From positions 1 to 32,499 of the forward strand of contig CALHDP010000157.1 in NCBI GenBank assembly GCA_938023085.1: 32,499 nt of DNA, in the 5' to 3' direction. Under the pieces are notes generated by a model that worked only from the letters and a program-made list of their open reading frames with translations, was not told the DNA's origin and ran no database searches. Made by a program: the position numbers and the translations under genes. Position 1 is the first letter of the stretch, and each line of letters opens with the position of its first letter. Positions 1 to 9,046 of this stretch are shown in pieces. This DNA comes from an uncultured Collinsella sp. (GTDB taxonomy: Bacteria; Actinomycetota; Coriobacteriia; Coriobacteriales; Coriobacteriaceae).

Positions 1-417
1 ATCGGCGAGCGTACGGCAGAGGACATCAAGATCAAGGTCGGCTCCGCTGTGCCGCTCAAGGACGAGCTCGACGTCGAGGTCAACGGTCGCGACGTGATCA
101 CCGGTCTGCCCAAGACCGTGCGCATCGAGAGCGAGGAGATTCGTCGCGCGCTCAACAAGCCGCTCGACGAGATGGCCAAGGCCGTCAAGGACGCCCTCGA
201 TGCCACGCCTCCCGATCTCGCCTCGGACCTTATGTACTACGGCATTTTGCTGACCGGTGGCGGCGCGCTGCTGCGCGGTCTCGACGTGCGCCTGCGCGAT
301 GAGACCGGTGTTTCGGTCAACGTCAGCCCCACGGCGCTCGATAACGTCGTTAACGGCTGTGCCCGCGTGCTCGAGGCCAATGCGTTTGATGGCGGCTTCG
401 TCCAGACCAATGCTTAA
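1..417 (+). CDS. mreB: Rod-shape determining protein MreB, 3' part
   Basis: C-terminal 138 residues of MreB, the bacterial actin that forms membrane-bound filaments and positions the peptidoglycan elongation machinery. The reading frame is open from base 1, so the 5' end lies outside the window. The last part of the actin fold is visible, including the nucleotide-binding LTGGGALLRGLD segment at 259-294. The identification is reinforced by mreC, mreD, PBP2 and rodA following directly on the same strand. The stop at 415-417 is 21 bases before mreC, so the genes are probably co-transcribed. Only the N-terminal phosphate-binding motifs cannot be checked here. Confidence 0.93.
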   Translation: MGERTAEDIKIKVGSAVPLKDELDVEVNGRDVITGLPKTVRIESEEIRRALNKPLDEMAKAVKDALDATPPDLASDLMYYGILLTGGGALLRGLDVRLRDETGVSVNVSPTALDNVVNGCARVLEANAFDGGFVQTNA

Positions 418-438
418 TTTCCAAAAGGTGGATTCCAT

Positions 439-1437
439 TTGGCACGATCATCGGGTTTCTCCACAAATCTGAATACCAAGCGACAATCAACGGGTATGCG
501 CCCGTTGATTGTTTTCAGCCTGATTTCGGTGTTGCTGCTCACGTTTTACATCCGCGAGGGCGAGGCAGGACCGATTCATGCCGTGCGTTCGGGCGTAACG
601 ACGATTACCTCGCCGGTGCGCTTTGTGGGTTCGGCTGTGGCGGCTCCTTTCAATGCCATCGGCAACGTGTTCTCTAACCTTACGGCGTCGCAGGACACGC
701 TCGACGAGCTCAAGAAGCAAAACGAGGAGCTGACCTCTAAGGTTGCTGAGCTCTCCGAGGCTCAAAAGACCGCCGAGCGTCTGGAGGGGCTGGTCGGGCT
801 GCAGTCGACCTACAACCTCAAATCGACCGCTGCTCGTATCGTTGGTGCCTCGGGCGATGCCTGGACCTCGACCGTAACCATCGACAAGGGCTCTGCCGAC
901 GGCCTTACCATCAACATGCCCGTGACGAGTTCTGCCGGTGTTATCGGCCAGATTATCGAGGTATCGGCCAAGACCTCTACCGTGCGCCTGATTGGCGACG
1001 AGAACTCGGGCGTGTCCGCCATGGTGCAGGACACGCGCGCCCAGGGCATGCTGCAGGGTCAGGCTGACGGCACGCTGCGTCTTGAGTACGTGAGCGTCGA
1101 CTCCGATGTTAAGGTTGGCGACATCATCGTGACCTCGGGCATCGGTGGCGTGTTCCCCAAGGGTCTACCGCTCGGCACCGTCTCGTCGGTTGAGAAATCG
1201 GCAAACGACGTGTACTACACCATTGTGGTGCGCGCTCAGACCACGGCCGAGAACAACGAGGAAGTGCTGGTCATTACCTCGCTGACCGATGAACAGTCGA
1301 CCTCGGATGAGGACGTGAGCACGGCCAACAGCACGCCGCAGGGAACGTCGCGCGATGTTGCAACCAAGACGAAGGACGAGAGCTCGGATGACAGTTCCGA
1401 CACGTCCGAGACGACCGATTCTGGCTCGAACGAATAG
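439..1437 (+). CDS. mreC: Rod-shape determining protein MreC
   Basis: 332 residues. MreC is a bitopic membrane protein that links MreB filaments to the penicillin-binding protein of the elongation complex and activates it. A short basic N-terminus is followed by one membrane segment at about residues 20-38, then a coiled coil at about 80-115 (ASQDTLDELKKQNEELTSKV), then the beta-rich MreC core to about residue 280. The last 50 residues are a low-complexity Ser/Asp/Thr tail that is probably disordered outside the membrane. The start is TTG at 439, supported by an AAAAGGTGG ribosome binding site at 424-432; the ATG at 496 would remove the basic cytoplasmic N-terminus. It sits between mreB and mreD as usual. 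Confidence 0.93.
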   Translation: MARSSGFSTNLNTKRQSTGMRPLIVFSLISVLLLTFYIREGEAGPIHAVRSGVTTITSPVRFVGSAVAAPFNAIGNVFSNLTASQDTLDELKKQNEELTSKVAELSEAQKTAERLEGLVGLQSTYNLKSTAARIVGASGDAWTSTVTIDKGSADGLTINMPVTSSAGVIGQIIEVSAKTSTVRLIGDENSGVSAMVQDTRAQGMLQGQADGTLRLEYVSVDSDVKVGDIIVTSGIGGVFPKGLPLGTVSSVEKSANDVYYTIVVRAQTTAENNEEVLVITSLTDEQSTSDEDVSTANSTPQGTSRDVATKTKDESSDDSSDTSETTDSGSNE

Positions 1438-1448
1438 GGGGCATGTCC

Positions 1449-2015
1449 ATGGATCTACACGAGCAGGGGATGAGCTCCCGCACGTTTGTGATCGCCGCCA
1501 TCGTGTGCGTGCTGCTGCAGGCAGGCCTGGCACCGCAGATCTCCATTGCGGGTGGTCGCGTCAACTTCATGATTATCTTGGTGTGCCTGAGTGTGTTCTC
1601 GGGCGACCCGACCCGTGCCGTCGTGTGCGGTTTTTGCAGCGGCTTGTTTTATGACCTGTCCGCTGCCGTGCCGGTGGGCATTATGTCGCTCCTGCTGACC
1701 GTGGGTTCTTTTGCCCTGGTGCACAGCGCCGTCGGTCAGACGGGCGGTACCCCAAGTGCGCGCGGCGTCACTGTGGGCGCCTTCGCGCTCGTCATTAATG
1801 TGATCTACAGCATCATCTTGCTGTTTATGGGTTTGGAGACGAGCTTTGTCGTGGCGATCTTCGGCCATGCGCTGCCGTCCTCGATCCTGACGGGTCTGGT
1901 TGCCATTCCGTTTTTGATGTCCGGCGTCGTGCCACAGTCCGGCTATGGATTCTCCGCACGTGGCGGACGCCAGACGGGTATGCGCTTTAAGCCCAAGACC
2001 CGCAAGCTCAAATAG
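1449..2015 (+). CDS. mreD: Rod-shape determining protein MreD
   Basis: About 188 residues, very hydrophobic, with about five to six predicted membrane segments and a basic C-terminus (KPKTRKLK). MreD is an integral membrane component of the elongation complex and works with MreC. Sequence identity to MreD is generally weak, so the call rests on size, hydrophobic profile and position between mreC and the PBP2 gene. The GGGGG at 1437-1441 is well spaced for the ATG at 1449 but almost touches the in-frame ATG at 1443, so 1449 is preferred; 1443 would add two residues. Confidence 0.87.
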   Translation: MDLHEQGMSSRTFVIAAIVCVLLQAGLAPQISIAGGRVNFMIILVCLSVFSGDPTRAVVCGFCSGLFYDLSAAVPVGIMSLLLTVGSFALVHSAVGQTGGTPSARGVTVGAFALVINVIYSIILLFMGLETSFVVAIFGHALPSSILTGLVAIPFLMSGVVPQSGYGFSARGGRQTGMRFKPKTRKLK

Positions 2016-2028
2016 GGGAGGCCCGTAG

Positions 2029-4098
2029 ATGTCTTCCCAGTTGACGGTTATTATCGCCGGTATCGTGCTAGTTGTGGCCATCGTGGTCGCACTGGTCATC
2101 ATGCGTCGCGGCGATTCCCGTTTTACCTACGATACGCAGCATGGAACGACCCCGCGCGCCACCGAGGGCGAGGGCAATACCGCGGTGACCGCCTTTAAGA
2201 GCCGCTTTTCCATCCTCACCACGGGTGTGGGCGCGATGTTTGCGGCGCTCGCCGTCAAGCTGTGGGGCATGCAGATGGTCTCGTCGGACTATTACGAGAA
2301 GCAGGCCAATAGTAATCAGACTCGCACCGTTACCACTCCTGCTGTGCGCGGCCGCATCCTCGACCGCAATGGCGTGGCGCTTGTCCAGAACCGTCCCTCA
2401 CTTGCTGTCGTGGCCTACCGCGACCTTGCCGAGGATGAGGTCCTGGTTCGCCATCTTGCCAACGTGCTTGGAATGCCTTACGTGGCGGTCCTTCGCAATA
2501 TTCAGGACAATACAGAGGGCGCTCAGAGCCTGCATACCATCGCGACGGACGTCCGTCGCTCCACGGTTGCCTATATTCAGGAGCATGCCGGCGAGTTCCC
2601 GGGCGTCAAGATTGCCGAGCGTACCGAGCGCCAGTATCCATATGGCGAGACGGCATGCCATATCTTGGGCTATACCGGCACCATTACCTCCGAGCAGCTC
2701 GAGGCCCAGAATAAGAAAACCTCTGGGGATGATGATGCTTCTGCTGGCAAGATTACGTACCAGTCGGGCGATATCGTGGGCCAGGCGGGCGTTGAGAGCT
2801 ACTACGAAAACCTGCTGCAGGGTATTCGTGGCGAGCAGACCGTCAAGGTCGATGCCTCGGGCAATGTGACCGGTCAGGCCGGCGCCGTGCCCGCGAAGGC
2901 CGGCTCCGACATTAAGCTCACGCTCGACCTTAAGATCCAACAGGCCTGCGAGACGGCACTGGCGAGCGCTATCGAGCTTGCCAAGACCACTGGCTACAGC
3001 AATGCCGGCAACGGCGCTGTGGTGTGTCTCGATCCCAACAATGGCGAGATCCTGGGCATGGCGAGCGAGCCCAAGTTCGATCCGTCCGTCTTTATCGGCG
3101 GCGTCTCAAATGACGTGTGGACCGAGCTCAATGATGACAAGGGTTCGCACCCGCTGCTCAACCGCGCCATTAGCGGACAGTACATGTCGGCTTCGACCAT
3201 CAAGCCGCTCTCGGCACTGGCCGGTCTTGAGTTTGGAACCTACACGTCGGGGCAGACGACCAACTGCACGGGCTATTGGACGGGTCTGGGCAAGTCGTGG
3301 GGCAAGTACTGCTGGCTGCATTCCGGCCACGGCACCATGACGCTGCAGTCGGGTATCGCCAACTCGTGCGACCCCGTCTTCTACGACATGGGCAAGGCGT
3401 TCTTTTATGACGAGAAACATTCCGAGGGCCTGCAGGAGGTCTTTCGTCGCTGGGGTCTAGGCAAGACCTGCGGTATCGATCTGCCGAGTGAGGGCGCGGG
3501 CCGTATTCCCGATGCCGAGTGGAAAGAGTCGTACTTCACCGACGCCTCTGCCGAGGACCGCAAGTGGAATGCCGGTGATATGACTAACATTGCCATCGGC
3601 CAGGGCGACATCCTGGTGACGCCCCTGCAGATGGCGTGCGCCTATATGGGTCTTGCCAACGGCGGCAAACAGTACGTGCCCCACGTGTTTTTGTCTGCCG
3701 TGTCGCGCGATGGCGACGGCGATGCCTATAAGTACAACGGCAAGGGCAAGAAGAAGCGCCTGGAGGCCAAGATCAACAGTGATTCGGATTTGGCTCTTGT
3801 TCGCAACGGCATGCACGACGTGATTTACACGGCATCGACGTCCCTGGCGGCTCACTTTGGCACCCTGACGCCGCAGGTATACGGCAAGTCGGGCACGGGC
3901 GAGAAAAGCGGCGAGGACGAATACGCTTGGTTCTGCGCCTATGCACCGGCCGATGACCCCAAGTATGTTATCGCTACTGTCCTGGAGCAGGGCGGCGGCG
4001 GCTCAGATACCGCGATGCATGTCGTGCGCGACGTGCTCGGCGTGATTTATGACGAGCCCGATACCTCTTCGGCCTCGGGCGATTCTTCGGTTCGATAG
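2029..4098 (+). CDS. mrdA: Penicillin-binding protein 2 (elongation transpeptidase)
   Basis: 689 residues. Class B penicillin-binding protein that cross-links peptidoglycan during side-wall growth, paired with RodA. One hydrophobic segment lies at about residues 5-23 and a second at about 63-82, followed by the dimerisation domain (RGRILDRNG at about 105-113) and the transpeptidase domain. The three active-site motifs are visible: STIK with nucleophile Ser389 and Lys392, SCD at 446-448, and KSGT at 620-623. Having two hydrophobic segments rather than one is a little unusual; the first could be a longer cytoplasmic extension or a re-entrant helix. The start ATG has a GGGGAGG site seven bases upstream. 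It is nine bases ahead of rodA. Confidence 0.95.
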   Translation: MSSQLTVIIAGIVLVVAIVVALVIMRRGDSRFTYDTQHGTTPRATEGEGNTAVTAFKSRFSILTTGVGAMFAALAVKLWGMQMVSSDYYEKQANSNQTRTVTTPAVRGRILDRNGVALVQNRPSLAVVAYRDLAEDEVLVRHLANVLGMPYVAVLRNIQDNTEGAQSLHTIATDVRRSTVAYIQEHAGEFPGVKIAERTERQYPYGETACHILGYTGTITSEQLEAQNKKTSGDDDASAGKITYQSGDIVGQAGVESYYENLLQGIRGEQTVKVDASGNVTGQAGAVPAKAGSDIKLTLDLKIQQACETALASAIELAKTTGYSNAGNGAVVCLDPNNGEILGMASEPKFDPSVFIGGVSNDVWTELNDDKGSHPLLNRAISGQYMSASTIKPLSALAGLEFGTYTSGQTTNCTGYWTGLGKSWGKYCWLHSGHGTMTLQSGIANSCDPVFYDMGKAFFYDEKHSEGLQEVFRRWGLGKTCGIDLPSEGAGRIPDAEWKESYFTDASAEDRKWNAGDMTNIAIGQGDILVTPLQMACAYMGLANGGKQYVPHVFLSAVSRDGDGDAYKYNGKGKKKRLEAKINSDSDLALVRNGMHDVIYTASTSLAAHFGTLTPQVYGKSGTGEKSGEDEYAWFCAYAPADDPKYVIATVLEQGGGGSDTAMHVVRDVLGVIYDEPDTSSASGDSSVR

Positions 4099-4107
4099 GA
4101 GGTTGCG

Positions 4108-5334
4108 ATGGATTTTTCTCCGGCGGATCTGTTCCGTTCAACCAAGACCGGCTCTCGCAGCAGCCTGGACCGCGTCAACAAGCAACTTTCGGCCTCGCGC
4201 GGCACGTTTCGCCAAAAGGTGCATATCGGTGTGCTCGTGGCTACTGTGGCGCTCGTCGCCTACGGTGCCATCATTATCTGGTCGGCTTCGCAGTTTAAGG
4301 CCGATGCATCGTTTTCACGCCATCTTCTGGGAATTGGCATCGGGGCGGTGCTGGCGGTGCTGGTCTGGCGTACCGACCTGCGCGGTATTTCCAATTTCTC
4401 GACGGCGTTGCTCGTCATCGACCTGATCGTGATCCTCTCGCCCAAGATTCCGGGTCTGTCCTATACGGGCGGTCTGGGCATGACGGGCTGGATCAAGATT
4501 CCCGGTATCGGCTTGACATTCCAGCCCGTTGAGCTTGCCAAGCTCATCACCATCTTCTTTATTGCTACGCTTGGCTCGCAGTATAACGGTCGCATCGATA
4601 CCGTTCGCGACTACGTCAAGCTCTGCGGCATGCTGTCCATTCCGTTTTTGGCCGTCGTTGCCATGGGCGACCTGGGCTCGGGCCTGGTCGTGCTGGTTTC
4701 GGGCGCCATCGTCATTTGTATGAGCGGTGCACGCCGCGAATGGGTGCTGTCGACCCTGGCCCTGCTCGTGGGCCTGGTGGCCCTCGTCCTGGCGCTCGAT
4801 TCGGTCTTTGATTCGCTGCTCGGCCACGATGTGCTCATCAAGCAGTATCAGATGAACCGTCTGACGGTCTTTATCGACCCCGATAATGCCGATTCGGACG
4901 ATGCGTACAATCTGCAGCAGTCGTTGATCGCGGTCGGCTCGGGCGGTTTCTTTGGTAAGGGCCTGGGCCATGCGACGCAGTCGGCCGGCGGCTTTCTGCC
5001 TGAGTTCCACACCGACTTCGTCTTCGCCTTTTTGTCCGAGACCTTTGGCTTCTGCGGCTCCTTTTTGCTGCTGTGCTTGTACGTGCTGCTCATCTTCTCG
5101 ACGATCCGCGTTGCCTTTAAGTGCGAGTCTCTGTTTTTGCGTCTTTCGTGTGTTGGCATCGTTGGCATGTGGGCGTTCCAGACCTTCGAGAACATCGGCA
5201 TGTGCATCGGCATGATGCCGATTACCGGTATTCCGCTACCGTTTATTAGCTTCGGTTCGTCTTCGATGATGATTCAGCTGCTGACGGTGGGTATCGTACA
5301 ATCCATATGGCGGCATCGTTCGGGCGCCGCGTAA
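4108..5334 (+). CDS. rodA: RodA, SEDS-family peptidoglycan glycosyltransferase
   Basis: 408 residues with about ten membrane segments. SEDS proteins polymerise lipid II into glycan strands and work with a class B penicillin-binding protein, here the one encoded just upstream. SEDS signatures seen are the segment with QPVELAK in mid-protein, the HTDFVFAFLSETFG stretch in the large extracellular loop region, and the C-terminal GIPLPFISFGSSSM motif. A hydrophilic cytoplasmic N-terminus of about 45 residues is longer than in many RodA proteins. The ribosome binding site TAGGAGG overlaps the PBP2 stop, indicating one operon. FtsW is the only close alternative; the mre/PBP2 context favours RodA. 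Confidence 0.94.
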   Translation: MDFSPADLFRSTKTGSRSSLDRVNKQLSASRGTFRQKVHIGVLVATVALVAYGAIIIWSASQFKADASFSRHLLGIGIGAVLAVLVWRTDLRGISNFSTALLVIDLIVILSPKIPGLSYTGGLGMTGWIKIPGIGLTFQPVELAKLITIFFIATLGSQYNGRIDTVRDYVKLCGMLSIPFLAVVAMGDLGSGLVVLVSGAIVICMSGARREWVLSTLALLVGLVALVLALDSVFDSLLGHDVLIKQYQMNRLTVFIDPDNADSDDAYNLQQSLIAVGSGGFFGKGLGHATQSAGGFLPEFHTDFVFAFLSETFGFCGSFLLLCLYVLLIFSTIRVAFKCESLFLRLSCVGIVGMWAFQTFENIGMCIGMMPITGIPLPFISFGSSSMMIQLLTVGIVQSIWRHRSGAA

Positions 5335-5352
5335 CCGCTGGAGGGGTTTGCT

Positions 5353-6282
5353 ATGAAAATTCCCGTAGATAAGCTGACCCGCGCTTTTAAGATGGGCGCG
5401 TCCGTTAAGAAGGATTCCGATACGCCGGTGCGCGTCTCGGTCTATCTGGATTCGTCCGCCTCGCGCTTTCTGGCCGAGACGGTGCGTGACGCCTTTGTGC
5501 CGCAGACGACCTCGGGCATTGTGCGCGTCGAGCGTCTGGGGGAGGAGCGAATTGCTCCAAAGACCGATACCGATGTGGTGCTGGTGCTCTCGTGTGGTTC
5601 CGACCGCTTGGAGAGTGCCGTGCAGGAGCTCGTGATCGCCGGCGCGCCCGTGTGCGTGCTTGCCGAGTCTGCTGTGGAGGTGCCGTTTATCGAGGAGTCC
5701 ACGCCCATGCTCGGCGTGGTAGCGGCAACCGATAAGACGTATCTGCTCGAGACGCTTGCCCGCTGGATTCTCGATCGCACCGACAAGGAAACGGCTTTTG
5801 CGGCGAACTTTGCCTTCATGCGTATCGCGGCGGCCAATCGTATCATCACCTCGTGCGCGCTCACCAATATGGCGACCGGTGCGCTGGTGTTTTTGCCGGG
5901 CGCCGATTATCCCGTTATGGCGCTGGCGCAGGTGGGTATGCTCTTTGAGCTCGCTGCCGTCTTTGGACGCGGCATTAAGCCTGAGCGCGGCTACGAGGTC
6001 GCGGGCGTGCTTGCCGGCGGTCTTGTGATCCGAGCGGTCACCCGCGCACTTGTCAAGCAGACGCCGCATATTGGGTTTGCCGTCAAGGCGCTCACTGCCG
6101 CCGCGGGCACCTATGGCATGGGCCGTGCGCTCGTTTCGCTCTACGAGCGCGATGTCGACTACAGCCGTGCCAACGAGGTGGTCACTGCCACGTTCTCCCG
6201 CGTTCGCGATCTGGTGACCACGGTCGCGGGCGCTACCCGTCCTATGGCGTCCTATCAGGACGCATCAGATCTCGCTGCTTAG
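5353..6282 (+). CDS. DUF697-like membrane-associated protein of unknown function
   Basis: 309 residues. I do not recognise a named function. The N-terminal half (about residues 25-140) has alternating beta and alpha character reminiscent of a nucleotide-binding-like fold (VVLVLSCGSDRLESAV), but has no Walker A or other GTPase motif. The C-terminal half (about 165-265) has hydrophobic and Gly/Ala-rich helices (ALTNMATGALVFLPGADYPV, then GYEVAGVLAGGLVIRAV) that resemble DUF697 proteins, which are often fused to or encoded beside small GTPases. Its ribosome binding site, GGAGGGG, is well placed. It starts 18 bases after rodA and ends 10 bases before the radical-SAM gene, so it is likely co-transcribed with the elongation genes. 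Family placement is from memory of the pattern only. Confidence 0.6.
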   Translation: MKIPVDKLTRAFKMGASVKKDSDTPVRVSVYLDSSASRFLAETVRDAFVPQTTSGIVRVERLGEERIAPKTDTDVVLVLSCGSDRLESAVQELVIAGAPVCVLAESAVEVPFIEESTPMLGVVAATDKTYLLETLARWILDRTDKETAFAANFAFMRIAAANRIITSCALTNMATGALVFLPGADYPVMALAQVGMLFELAAVFGRGIKPERGYEVAGVLAGGLVIRAVTRALVKQTPHIGFAVKALTAAAGTYGMGRALVSLYERDVDYSRANEVVTATFSRVRDLVTTVAGATRPMASYQDASDLAA

Positions 6283-6292
6283 GGGTTTTCCG

Positions 6293-8170
6293 TTGCGCGT
6301 TGCATACCAAGACTGTTTTCATTTAATTGAGCCGTTGCTCGCCAAGGTCGAGAAGCCGAGTCGCTATATCGATCACGAGTGGGGCACGCTTTCCAAGGCC
6401 GATGCCGACTACCGTTGCTGCCTGATCTATCCGGATGTGTACGAGGTCGGTCTGCCCAACCAGGGTATCGCCATCCTCTACAACATCCTTAACCAGGCCG
6501 AGGGCATCTCCTGCGAGCGTGGCTATGTGCCGTGGCCCGATATGGGTGACGCTATGCGCGAGGCGGGCATTCCGCTGCTCTCGCTCGAGGGTGCAGCGCC
6601 GGTCGCTTCGTTTGATATCGTCGGTCTGCATGTGCCGCACGAGATGGCGGTGACGAACTTCCTCGAGGCACTCGACCTCGCTGGCATTCCACTGTTGGCG
6701 GCTGACCGAGGCGAAGACGACCCCATCATCATTGCCGGCGGTCCCTCGGTGTACAACCCCGAGCCGTACGCGGCCTTCTTCGATGCCATCCTCATCGGTG
6801 AGGGCGAGGAATCGCTGCTCGAGACCTGCCAGCTGCATCGCCGCCTGCGTGACGAAGGGGTCCCGCGCGCGCAGATTGTCGAGCAGCTTGCATCCATTGC
6901 CGGCAACTACGTGCCGTCGCTCTATGAGGTTCGTCACGACGAGCCCTGCTCGCCGCATGGCTACACCGTGCCGCGTGAAGGCAAGGATGCGCCGACCGTG
7001 GTCTACAAGCGCGTCGTTGAGGATTTCGGCGCCACGAATCCGCTGTCGCAGTCGTGCGTGCCCTATGCGCAGCTGGTTCACGACCGCCTGTCTATCGAGA
7101 TCCTGCGCGGCTGCGCCCGCGGCTGTCGTTTTTGTCAGGCCGGCATGACGTATCGCCCGGTGCGCGAGCGCTCGGCCGACCAGATCGTCTCGTCGGTGAT
7201 TCAGGGTCTGGAAAAGACCGGCTATGACGAGGTGTCGCTGACCTCGCTTTCCACGACCGACCACTCCTGCATTCGCGACGTGCTCGGCAGGCTCAACCGT
7301 CGCCTGGAGGATACGGGTATACGCGTGTCTATTCCGTCGCAGCGCCTGGATTCGTTTGGCGTGGATATGGCCGAGTCGGTCGCCGGCGAAAAGAAGGGCG
7401 GCCTGACGTTCGCGCCCGAGGCCGGCAGCCAGCGCATGCGCGACATCATTAACAAGAACGTGACCGAGGAGGACCTGGACCGTGCGGCCAAGGCGGCCTT
7501 CGAGGCCGGCTGGAACCGCATGAAGCTCTACTTTATGATGGGCCTTCCCGGCGAGCGCGATGAGGACATCGTGGCCATCGCCAATCTGGCCGATCACGTG
7601 CTGGAGCTCGGTCGTTCCGTGGTGCCCAAGGCTCGTCGCGGCTCGATCTCGGTGTCCATCTCGGTTTCGGTCTTTATCCCCAAGGCTGCCACGCCGTTCC
7701 AGTGGTGCCCGCAGCTCGACTACGACGACGTCAAGCGTCGCCAGAAGTTGCTTATCACGAGCGTTCGCAACCGTGCCGTCCGCGTGCATTACCACGATGC
7801 CGAGACCTCGCTCATCGAGGCCGCGCTTTCCCGCGCCGGTCGTGACATGACGCCCGTCATCATCGATGCTTGGCGCTCGGGCTCTCGCTTTGACGCCTGG
7901 GTAGAGCATTTCTCGCTCGATAACTGGAAGGAAGCTGCTGCCAAAAACGGCATCGACCTCAATGAGCTCGTGCACCTGCCCTACGAGTTGGACTGGCGCC
8001 TGCCGTGGGAGCACGTGAGCCCCGGCTGCACGCGCGGCTTCCTCGAGCGCGAGTACCGTCGCTCGCTCGAGGGCGTCACGACTCCCGACTGTACCCGCAC
8101 GTCGTGCACCGGCTGCGGGATCTGCCCCACGCTCCACGCCAAGAATGTATTGATGGGTGATCGCGCATGA
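6293..8170 (+). CDS. B12-binding-domain/radical SAM protein, TIGR03960 type
   Basis: 625 residues. It belongs to the radical SAM superfamily, which uses a [4Fe-4S] cluster to cleave S-adenosylmethionine; the substrate of this subfamily is not established. An N-terminal domain resembling cobalamin-binding folds spans about 40-200 (GLPNQGIAILYNIL; IIIAGGPSVYNPEPYA; GEGEESLLE). The cluster motif Cys274-x3-Cys278-x2-Cys281 lies in RGCARGCRFCQAG. A second cysteine group near the C-terminus (DCTRTSCTGCGICP, about 600-615) could hold an additional cluster. The start is TTG at 6293, just after AGGGG. It overlaps the next gene at ATGA, and the pair normally occurs together upstream of rplU in Gram-positive bacteria. 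Confidence 0.88.
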   Translation: MRVAYQDCFHLIEPLLAKVEKPSRYIDHEWGTLSKADADYRCCLIYPDVYEVGLPNQGIAILYNILNQAEGISCERGYVPWPDMGDAMREAGIPLLSLEGAAPVASFDIVGLHVPHEMAVTNFLEALDLAGIPLLAADRGEDDPIIIAGGPSVYNPEPYAAFFDAILIGEGEESLLETCQLHRRLRDEGVPRAQIVEQLASIAGNYVPSLYEVRHDEPCSPHGYTVPREGKDAPTVVYKRVVEDFGATNPLSQSCVPYAQLVHDRLSIEILRGCARGCRFCQAGMTYRPVRERSADQIVSSVIQGLEKTGYDEVSLTSLSTTDHSCIRDVLGRLNRRLEDTGIRVSIPSQRLDSFGVDMAESVAGEKKGGLTFAPEAGSQRMRDIINKNVTEEDLDRAAKAAFEAGWNRMKLYFMMGLPGERDEDIVAIANLADHVLELGRSVVPKARRGSISVSISVSVFIPKAATPFQWCPQLDYDDVKRRQKLLITSVRNRAVRVHYHDAETSLIEAALSRAGRDMTPVIIDAWRSGSRFDAWVEHFSLDNWKEAAAKNGIDLNELVHLPYELDWRLPWEHVSPGCTRGFLEREYRRSLEGVTTPDCTRTSCTGCGICPTLHAKNVLMGDRA

Positions 8171-8979
8171 GTGAGCGCCTGACCGACAACCCCTCGCTCT
8201 TTAGGCTTCGTGTTCGCTATGGCAAGCGCGATCGCCTTAAGTACCTGGGCCATCTCGAAGTAATCCATACCATTGAGCGCATCGTGCGCCGTGCGGGACT
8301 TCCCTATGCCGTCACGCAGGGATTCTCTCCGCACATGCGCGTGGGCTTCTCTTCGGCGCTGCCGGTGGGTACGTCGTCGACCTGCGAGTGGTATGACCTG
8401 TTTATGACCGAGTTCGTGGCGCTCGACGAGGCGTTTGGGCGCCTGGCTGCGGCGTCTCCGGCCGATCTGGCGCCCATCGAGGCGGCGTACATCGACGTGC
8501 GCACGCCGGCGTTGACGGCGCAGCTCACGCGCCTGTCGTATCGCATCGACCTGCACTTGGATCCCGAGGCGCCCGTAAGCGCCGACGAGGTGCGTCGTGC
8601 GATCGACACGCTGCGCGCGGGCCACGGCATCGACTACGCGCGCGGCAAAAAGAGCAAGCGCTTGGATTTGGATCACACGCTCGTGGGCTATGAGCTCACG
8701 GCGGGGGAGCGCCCGGACCATTTGGTGCTCATGCTCGACACCCATGCCGACAACGAGGGCTCCATGCGTCCGGAAATTTTGCTTTCTGCTGCTGATGTTT
8801 TGTTGCAGGGCTTGACCCCGGGCGTGGATGCACCTATTGTTTCCACCGGTATGCAAGACCTCGTGACCATCTGCTCCTACGATGTCGAGCGTCAGAATCA
8901 AGCATGCGAGGACGACGAGGGCCGACTCGTCAGCCCCATACCTGTGCGAACTTGTGGATTTGCTCCACATACTCGTTGA
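8167..8979 (+). CDS. TIGR03936 family radical SAM-associated protein (DUF2344)
   Basis: 270 residues. This family is found next to, or fused to, the TIGR03960-type radical SAM protein and presumably serves as its partner; its exact role is unknown. The typical opening is present (RLRVRYGKRDRLKYLGHLEV, then RAGLPYAVTQGFSPHMRVGF). The start ATG overlaps the preceding stop (ATGA at 8167-8170), suggesting translational coupling. The end of the gene runs into the rplU promoter: its stop codon at 8977-8979 lies inside the -35 box. The last 25 residues are polar and not obviously conserved. Confidence 0.86.
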   Translation: MSERLTDNPSLFRLRVRYGKRDRLKYLGHLEVIHTIERIVRRAGLPYAVTQGFSPHMRVGFSSALPVGTSSTCEWYDLFMTEFVALDEAFGRLAAASPADLAPIEAAYIDVRTPALTAQLTRLSYRIDLHLDPEAPVSADEVRRAIDTLRAGHGIDYARGKKSKRLDLDHTLVGYELTAGERPDHLVLMLDTHADNEGSMRPEILLSAADVLLQGLTPGVDAPIVSTGMQDLVTICSYDVERQNQACEDDEGRLVSPIPVRTCGFAPHTR

Positions 8980-9004
8980 CGGGGGTATTTTCGCCTGCTA
9001 CTAT
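8976..9004 (+). promoter_or_regulatory. Housekeeping-type promoter for rplU-rpmA
   Basis: TTGACG at 8976-8981, a 17-base spacer and TACTAT at 8999-9004 match the standard sigma-70 layout well. Transcription would begin near 9011, about 36 bases before the L21 start. The -35 box contains the stop codon of the upstream gene. Confidence 0.75.
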
Positions 9005-9046
9005 ATTCGGCTGTTGCACTAACTGATGCATGAAGGGCAAGTAAAC

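Noticed and set aside
6323..8137. A 604-residue open frame on the - strand opposite the radical-SAM gene
   Set aside because: Antisense shadow; the + strand frame contains intact radical-SAM motifs.
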